A stretch of DNA of 64,000 nt from JANSXG01 sp024743075 (GTDB lineage: Bacteria; Planctomycetota; Phycisphaerae; Phycisphaerales; UBA1924), in contig CP159477.1 of the NCBI GenBank assembly GCA_042140185.1, positions 248,001 through 312,000 of the forward strand, given 5' to 3'. Numbering within the stretch: the stretch's first letter is position 1; every line of letters begins with the position of its first letter. The translations under genes were made by a program, and so were the position numbers. Shown here one piece after another: positions 59,372 through 64,000 of this stretch. The notes beneath the pieces were generated by a model. It searched no databases. It was not told the DNA's origin and saw nothing but the letters and a program-made list of their open reading frames with translations.

Positions 59372-60504
59372 TCAGGGGAGGCTGACGGTCTCGCCCGCGT
59401 ACCAACGCAGCAGCGTGTCCGTCGTCGCGCCGCGATACAGCGTGCGCAGGATGTCCTCCGGGAACGCGTGGCCGGTGAGCGGGGGGGCGTCGCTGGGCTG
59501 ATAGCGATCGGGCTTGATCATGTGCAGGTCGGGGTCGCTGATCGGCGACTCGCCTCGGTAGTCGGTCTCGAACATCAAGCGGAGAGCGCAGTACCGACTG
59601 GCATACAGGTCGAACGCTTCCGCTTCCGATGACGCCTGCTTGCCCATGTCGCGCGGCCCCGCATCACCGGTGAGGTGCGCATCCATCGTCACGATGTCCG
59701 AGCCGAAAATGATTCGGCCTTCGAACTTCCTGAAGAACGCGAGCAACTCGCCCGACGGGTGTCTGCTGAGTTCCCTGACCATCCAGCGCGTGGCGCTGGT
59801 GTCGAGGATGAAGTTCGGGTGTCGCGTCATCAGTCCGTCGAGGAACGAGAGGTCCTCCGGCCATCCGCCCATGTGCGCGATAAGCCAGGGGAAGGTGTAG
59901 ATGTCCGCGAGTTCTTCGAGGGCGTCGTAATGCGACGCCTTGCTCCCGTAGAATGACTCGTCCGTGTACTTCGCCTCGAACCACGTGTCCGGGTCGGCGA
60001 TGTGGGCCATGAACATGTAGCCAAGTTCCGCCGCACGATCCATCTGACGCCGGCGCCAGTCGGACTCCAGCGTCATGAGCTTCGGGTTGCCGAGTTTCTT
60101 GCCCGCGTCTCTCCCGCGCGGCCCGCACCACCACTTGACCATCCGGGCGCCGAGCTCGTGCCAGCGGTCCAGCGCAGGATGAAGCCGGTTGTGTGGGCGG
60201 TGAGCGGGTCGTCGGACATGTAGTCCGGGATGGCGACGAACGAGACCGAATCGCCGAGGACACCCCTCACGTTCTCGGCCTGGGCGAGCTGGGTCTGCGA
60301 GAACGTGTGCGACACACCAAAGGCTTCGCGTACTTCCGCGTAGATCTCGGCCGCTCTGGTGCCGTTGATGTGCGAGTGACCGTCGATGATGTCGGCGGGG
60401 GGGCGTCCCAGCGCCTGGGCCGCCTTCCGGTAGTCCATGCCGAAGCGGTTGTCCGACGACACGGGGTGGGTGCCGCCTTCTGGCAGTGTGAACGAATCTG
60501 GCAT
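59372..60504 (-). CDS. Amidohydrolase-family protein, one frame break
   Basis: The first part (from ATG 60504) has DIIDGHSHINGT, the HxH metal motif, and DPLTAHTTGFILR. Near 60175 the frame changes and continues LDRWHELGARMVKWWCG. It then has MAHIADPDTW, WLIAHMGGWPEDLSFLDG and IFGSDIVT, the later metal ligands. One added base restores about 378 residues. This is an active-looking relative of the degenerate protein at 57750. The reaction is not known. Confidence 0.75.
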
Positions 60505-60539
60505 CCGCCGAGTGTAGGCCCCATGGCCGGCCATGTTGA

Positions 60540-61076
60540 TCAGCCGTGGGGGCCGATGCGGATGAGCGGTTCGGCGTCTTGCAATTTCAGGCTGGAGGCC
60601 ACGACTTCACCAATGTACAGCTCGAAGTCCGTATCGAGATCGAGGTGCATGCTCACGCGGCAGTCCAGCCAGAGCAGGGCGCGTCGGATCAGGGGCGAGC
60701 CCGTTTCGCCGGGGTCGGTTTCGATCGAGTCGAACTGGTCCTCGTCCTGCTCGTCGAACCCGGTCAGGTGGGCACGGGCGAACTTCCGCTCGAGAAACTC
60801 ATCCGAGTCCGGGATCTGGCACAGTCCGAACGCTTTCGAGTCCCGGATCAGGGGTGAAATCGGCTGGCCCTTGGGCATCGCCACGGAGACGCACGGCGGC
60901 GAGGTGGACGCGAGTTGCACATAGGGCACGAGTTGGCCGCGTCGGTGGTTCTCGAACGACGCCGTAATCACAAACAACGGTCTGGGCAGGAGTTGCATCG
61001 CTGGGTGATCCACCACACTCGGTACCCCGGCCTCGGGATTTCGACGCTCGGCTCTGTTGGGCGACTGCTTGGGCAT
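60540..61076 (-). CDS. Flavin reductase-like, FMN-binding protein
   Basis: The 178-residue protein has the flavin reductase-like split-barrel pattern: RPLFVITASFENHRRGQLVP near the start, STSPPCVSVAMPKGQPISPL, and a C-terminal LYIGEVVASSLKLQ. Members bind FMN and many act as flavin reductases or unknown oxidoreductases. ATG 61076 is the start. It lies 35 bp upstream of the amidohydrolase gene on the same strand. Confidence 0.8.
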   Translation of the reverse strand: MPKQSPNRAERRNPEAGVPSVVDHPAMQLLPRPLFVITASFENHRRGQLVPYVQLASTSPPCVSVAMPKGQPISPLIRDSKAFGLCQIPDSDEFLERKFARAHLTGFDEQDEDQFDSIETDPGETGSPLIRRALLWLDCRVSMHLDLDTDFELYIGEVVASSLKLQDAEPLIRIGPHG

Positions 61077-61108
61077 GGGGCTCCAGCGGGTCGGGGGCGA
61101 AGTGGATT

Positions 61109-61117
61109 TGTGGATAA
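61109..61117 (-). promoter_or_regulatory. DnaA-box match
   Basis: TTATCCACA on the minus strand, identical to the DnaA consensus box. Only one perfect copy is present, so it may be a chance match or a regulatory site rather than an origin. Confidence 0.35.
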
Positions 61118-61302
61118 ACGGTGAGCAGTGAACTCTTGCGAAAATTTGCACGCCGATGGCGAGATCAGTCCTCGCGCTCCAGCCTGGCACAACAAGTTGT
61201 GTGCTTTATCGTGTTTATCGGTCGAAGTCGCAAGAAGGATTATCCGGACACAACGTGCAAGGCCTGCGCGTTCGGAAAGGGGTCGGGGGTCGCAGTGGGG
61301 GA

Positions 61303-61352
61303 AATGGTGTCGAAATGTGGGGCTAAGTGTTGCAGTGTGTTGAGGTGTGGGG
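61303..61352 (+). promoter_or_regulatory. Putative MraZ operator, five 10-bp repeats
   Basis: Five consecutive 10-mers (AATGGTGTCG, AAATGTGGGG, CTAAGTGTTG, CAGTGTGTTG, AGGTGTGGGG) all have GTG at columns 5-7 and G at column 10. MraZ proteins are known to bind direct repeats of 10-bp periodicity (TGGGN in E. coli, AAAGTG in mycoplasma) upstream of their own gene. The array ends 57 bp before the mraZ start. Confidence 0.7.
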
Positions 61353-61409
61353 TAACTTCCGACCGACGAGTTGTTCTGGCTCGTTGTAACCACGCCGGAG
61401 TGTTGATGC

Positions 61410-61871
61410 GTGCTCCTGATCGGCCAATTCGAACACACCATCGACGCGAAGGGGCGGCTGGCAGTACCAGCCGAGATCCGCGCACGGTGGGTGGCCGAGC
61501 GGGACGGTGGAGCGTGGTTCGCGGTGCCGTGGTCGGGCGGAAGGATTCGCCTCTACACGGAGACCGAGTTCAACAAGCGGGCTTCGGCGGCACTGGGCTC
61601 TGGCCTGACGCCTTCGGAGGAGCTTGCCGAGTTGCAGGCGGTGCTGTTCGGCAGCTCGGCACGATTGGAGACCGACAGCGCGGGCCGCATTCGAATCCCC
61701 GACGCGATGCTTTCAGCCGCGGGGCTCGGCAAGGAGGTCGTGCTCATCGGCTGCGGCGATCGGCTCGAAGTGCGGGACCGCTCCGCCTGGAAGAGCGGAG
61801 ATGAGGCTCGCCTGAGCTCGATCCCCGAACTGCTCCGGAAACTGGAGCAGCGCGGAAAAGACCTGGGCTGA
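61410..61871 (+). CDS. mraZ: Transcriptional regulator MraZ
   Basis: The 153-residue protein has two AbrB-like repeats, with IDAKGRLAVPAEIR (about 11-24) and SAGRIRIPDAML (about 90-101). MraZ binds upstream of the division and cell wall cluster and controls it. The GTG at 61410 has GGAG ten bases upstream. Unlike the usual arrangement, rsmH and ftsL do not follow, and the mur genes are 32 kb away, so this is an orphan mraZ. Confidence 0.92.
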   Translation: MLLIGQFEHTIDAKGRLAVPAEIRARWVAERDGGAWFAVPWSGGRIRLYTETEFNKRASAALGSGLTPSEELAELQAVLFGSSARLETDSAGRIRIPDAMLSAAGLGKEVVLIGCGDRLEVRDRSAWKSGDEARLSSIPELLRKLEQRGKDLG

Positions 61872-62236
61872 GCCCGGGTGACTGGCGGGGCCGGGAACGG
61901 CGCGGTCAGGATTGAACGGATTCGCTTCGGCCGGAGTTGTGCACGGCCGAGCAGGTACGAGCGACGCGAACGGATTCGCCCGCCCGTGGAGAAGCAACGG
62001 TTCGGTCGCCCCGCACGGACGCGGAGCGAACTCAGGACGCGCAAACGCGATCGGGCGTCCTGACCTCCGCTGCCACATTTTCCGCGGGTCTCTCGCACAC
62101 CTGCACAACGGATCGGTCGGCTACCACCGACCGATCCGATTCCCCAGCCGGGTCGGCTTTCTCGCTCCGAGAAGGTCGGCCCGCACCGGACACCACAGCG
62201 GCACAGTGCCCACCACCACCGATGCCGCACCTGCGA
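61872..62236 (+). other. Structured non-coding stretch after mraZ, candidate RNA or long 3' UTR
   Basis: This 365-bp region has no plausible gene. It holds two strong inverted repeats: 62032-62063 (9-bp arms TCAGGACGC and GCGTCCTGA) and 62109-62138 (12-bp arms). A third is smaller (62159-62173). A 12-bp direct repeat, GAACGGATTCGC, occurs at 61914 and 61968. It ends in the intrinsic terminator at 62237. I do not recognise RNase P, tmRNA or SRP RNA motifs. Confidence 0.4.
62109..62138. repeat. Perfect 12-bp inverted repeat
   Basis: CGGATCGGTCGG and CCGACCGATCCG with a six-base CTACCA loop, in the gap between mraZ and its terminator. No T-run follows on either strand, so it is not itself a terminator. 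Confidence 0.7.
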
Positions 62237-62266
62237 CCCGTCGCGCTCACGCGCAACGGGTTTTTC
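62237..62266 (+). terminator. Intrinsic terminator after mraZ
   Basis: A ten-pair stem with one mismatch (arms 62237-62246 and 62251-62260, loop TCAC) is followed by TTTTT (62261-62265) on the plus strand. The T-run reaches the last codon of the convergent histidine kinase gene. Confidence 0.75.
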
Positions 62267-64000
62267 ATGCGCTCGGATGGGGATCGGGGCCCGTGCCGTC
62301 CTCGAGCCGGCAGACCAGGGTGTGGCACACTCCCGCCGGGTCTGAGAAGTCCATTTCGACCGAGCCGCGAAGTTCGAACCGTGCGAAGCCGCGGATGAGT
62401 TGCGTGCCGACGCCTTCGGACTCGGGCGGTTCCACCGGCGGTCCCCCGCGTTCGCTCCACACGATCTTCAGGTCCTTGTGCTCGCCCGCGCCGTCGGCCA
62501 GCGGACTCCATTCGACTCGTGCCACTCCTCCGGGGAGCGACAGCGCGCCGTACTTCATGCTGTTGGAGACAAACTCCTGCAGAACCATCGCCAGCGGCGT
62601 GGCCTGGTGTGCGGGGATCAGCACCCTCGGGCCATCGGGCGCAAGCCGCCCGGAGACATCCGCCGGTGTGATGTTTTTGACGATCTCGTCGAGCCCGAGC
62701 GGCTCCCATCGAGACTCTGAGAGCATGGCGTGGACCGACGCCATCGAACGCACCCTTCGAGCGATGCTCTCGGCGTAGCTCCGGACGTCGGTCTGTTCGT
62801 GCGTGCCCATCTCGATCAGGCTCAGCAGTCCGCCCAGCGCGTTCTTGACCCGGTGATCGAGTTCGGTCAGCAGCCTCTCCTGTTGGGCGTTGACCCGGCG
62901 CAGGCTCGCTTCAGCGTGCCGACGCTCCGTGATGTCCTCGGTCAGCATGACGACGCCGCCGACCGAGCCATCCTCCCTGTGCCACGGGCGGACGTCCCAG
63001 CGGAGCCACTGCACGGAGCCGTCCGCTCGCTCGAACGGGTCCTCCTCGCGAGAGATAGTCTCACCCGCGAGGCACCGTTGGTGGATCGTCTTCCACTCGC
63101 CGGTTATCTCTGGGAACACCTCGTAGTGGCTCTTGCCGATGATGTCGCGTTCCTCGATGCCGTAGTCGGTCATCCAGCGTCGGCTGACGGCGATGTAGCG
63201 AAGATCGCGGTCGAACATCGCGACCGAGGCCGGTGCGCGCTCGATGAAGATCTCGAGCATCGTGTTCGTTTCGCGGAGCTTCTGTTCGGTCAGACGCTGC
63301 TCGGTGATGTCCAGTTGGGTTCCCCAGATCCGAGTGAGCTTTCCGTCCTCGACGATCCCGACCGTGTTGTTGCTGAAGGTGACCGGAGTGCCATCGGCCT
63401 TCACTTCGTGCGAGATCAGGCCGGTGATCTGATATCCCTGCCGGGCGAGATCCGCGATGTTTCGCTCGGTCGCTTCGATCAACCCGGGATCGTCATTGAA
63501 AAGATCGCGAAGGGTCAACCCAACCGACTCCTCGGCCGACTCGCGCCCGTACATTCGGCTGAACGCGTCGTTCACCTCGGCGATCACGCCGCGCTCGACG
63601 ATAAGGCGTGCCTGCTCCTCCGCGGGCAGGCTTGTGTCAATCGGCGGCTCGAACTCGAGTCGGAAAATCGCCTCGCTGGAGTTTCGGATGAACGCGCGGT
63701 ACCGGCCCTCGGCGGCTTCCACGCGACGCTTGGCCAGTACCTCTTCGGTGATGTCGCGCCCGACGGCCTGATACGCGACCACCTCGCCGTCTTCGCCGGT
63801 GATGACCCGGTCCGTCCATCGCTGCCACCTGATCTCGCCATCGCGAAGCACGACCCGGTGTTCGTTGGTTGCGGTCGGCCGTTCGCGCGAGAGCGACCGG
63901 ATCGCCTCGGTGGCCGCCTCCCGATCGTCCTCCGGGATCAGTTCGATGAACGGCGTGCCGAGGAGTTCCTCGCGGGATCGCCCGAAGTACTCGGCGTACG
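62265..64000 (-). CDS. PAS-domain HWE-family histidine kinase (5' truncated by window edge)
   Basis: The visible 577 residues or so contain the end of one PAS domain, then two more PAS domains with PAC segments (WGTQLDITEQRL, GGVVMLTEDITERRHAE). The HWE kinase core follows: LDHRVKNALGGLLSL (phosphorylated His), EFVSNSMKYGALSL (N box) and VWSERGGPPV (the WxE motif). The gene continues upstream beyond 64000 in the same frame, with a further PAS segment (YAEYFGRSREELLG). No response regulator is adjacent in the window. Confidence 0.9.
   Translation of the reverse strand, partial: YAEYFGRSREELLGTPFIELIPEDDREAATEAIRSLSRERPTATNEHRVVLRDGEIRWQRWTDRVITGEDGEVVAYQAVGRDITEEVLAKRRVEAAEGRYRAFIRNSSEAIFRLEFEPPIDTSLPAEEQARLIVERGVIAEVNDAFSRMYGRESAEESVGLTLRDLFNDDPGLIEATERNIADLARQGYQITGLISHEVKADGTPVTFSNNTVGIVEDGKLTRIWGTQLDITEQRLTEQKLRETNTMLEIFIERAPASVAMFDRDLRYIAVSRRWMTDYGIEERDIIGKSHYEVFPEITGEWKTIHQRCLAGETISREEDPFERADGSVQWLRWDVRPWHREDGSVGGVVMLTEDITERRHAEASLRRVNAQQERLLTELDHRVKNALGGLLSLIEMGTHEQTDVRSYAESIARRVRSMASVHAMLSESRWEPLGLDEIVKNITPADVSGRLAPDGPRVLIPAHQATPLAMVLQEFVSNSMKYGALSLPGGVARVEWSPLADGAGEHKDLKIVWSERGGPPVEPPESEGVGTQLIRGFARFELRGSVEMDFSDPAGVCHTLVCRLEDGTGPDPHPSA

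Larger units (their letters stand above)
61077..61409. other. Intergenic region upstream of mraZ
   Basis: This 333-bp divergent region holds no convincing gene. It contains a perfect DnaA-box match (TTATCCACA on the minus strand, 61109-61117) and the 10-bp repeat array upstream of mraZ (61303-61352). I see no clear sigma-70 promoter. Confidence 0.5.

Noticed and set aside
61912..62778. Rightward open frame of about 290 codons spanning the mraZ tail region and the kinase
   Set aside because: It runs through an intrinsic terminator and over well-supported kinase coding sequence, and its composition is not protein-like.

Overview
The window is about 64 kb of GC-rich bacterial chromosome, densely packed with genes and almost entirely housekeeping in character. 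The gene families (DUF5117/metzincin-type secreted metalloprotease, M60-like peptidase, NfeD-FloA operon, lone mraZ far from the mur genes, UbiA-type prenyltransferase, and secreted proteins I do not recognise) suggest Planctomycetota, perhaps the Phycisphaerae; this is inference from content, not a database result. I see no rRNA, tRNA, CRISPR array, insertion sequence or prophage.

Layout: 1-4.2 kb holds two small membrane proteins, a ChaN-like lipoprotein, a membrane protein and lgt. 4.2-7.2 kb (minus) holds trxA, folP and an exported protein; 7.3-9.3 kb (plus) trpD and two small membrane proteins. 9.4-12.2 kb is a large secreted metalloprotease. 12.4-15.1 kb is a divergent pair, a phosphoribosyl/prenyltransferase-like UbiA protein and a GT-C glycosyltransferase-like protein. 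A continuous minus-strand run from 29.4 down to 15.1 kb carries murC-murB-ddl-(ftsQ-like)-membrane protein-greA-STAS-VWA-(DUF4442-like)-(LemA partner)-lemA-transporter-like-gyrA. From 29.4 to 36.2 kb on plus are a Nudix hydrolase, an M60-type peptidase and NfeD-NfeD-FloA, with fluC on minus between them. 36.2-39.1 kb (minus) has an exported protein, an Rrf2 regulator, a TonB-like protein and ExbD.

39.2-44.4 kb carries trpE, HU, clpS, a 2-hydroxyacid dehydrogenase and pdxJ, mixed with a small membrane protein/regulator pair. 44.5-46.1 kb (minus) has a conserved membrane protein and a LOG-family nucleotide hydrolase. 46.2-51.5 kb (plus) is folC, a lipoprotein and leuS. 51.5-57.5 kb (minus) is a run of PDZ protein, APH-type kinase, yicC, secG, tpiA and a repeat-rich secreted protein. 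57.7-61.1 kb holds two amidohydrolase-fold proteins, a lipoprotein and a flavin reductase. mraZ lies at 61.4 kb behind a striking 10-bp-period repeat array, followed by a non-coding structured stretch and terminator, and the window ends inside a multi-PAS HWE histidine kinase.

A dominant oddity is that at least 15 genes, including essential ones (gyrA, leuS, folC, folP), are broken by about 20 single-base frame changes, nearly all of them consistent with one missing base. The simplest explanation is uncorrected indels in the assembly rather than gene decay, so these loci are listed as whole genes with the break positions noted. The most interesting non-coding signals are the mraZ operator array, a pair of inverted 29-bp REP-like palindromes of which one is part of the ddl reading frame, and the candidate operators of two small regulators.
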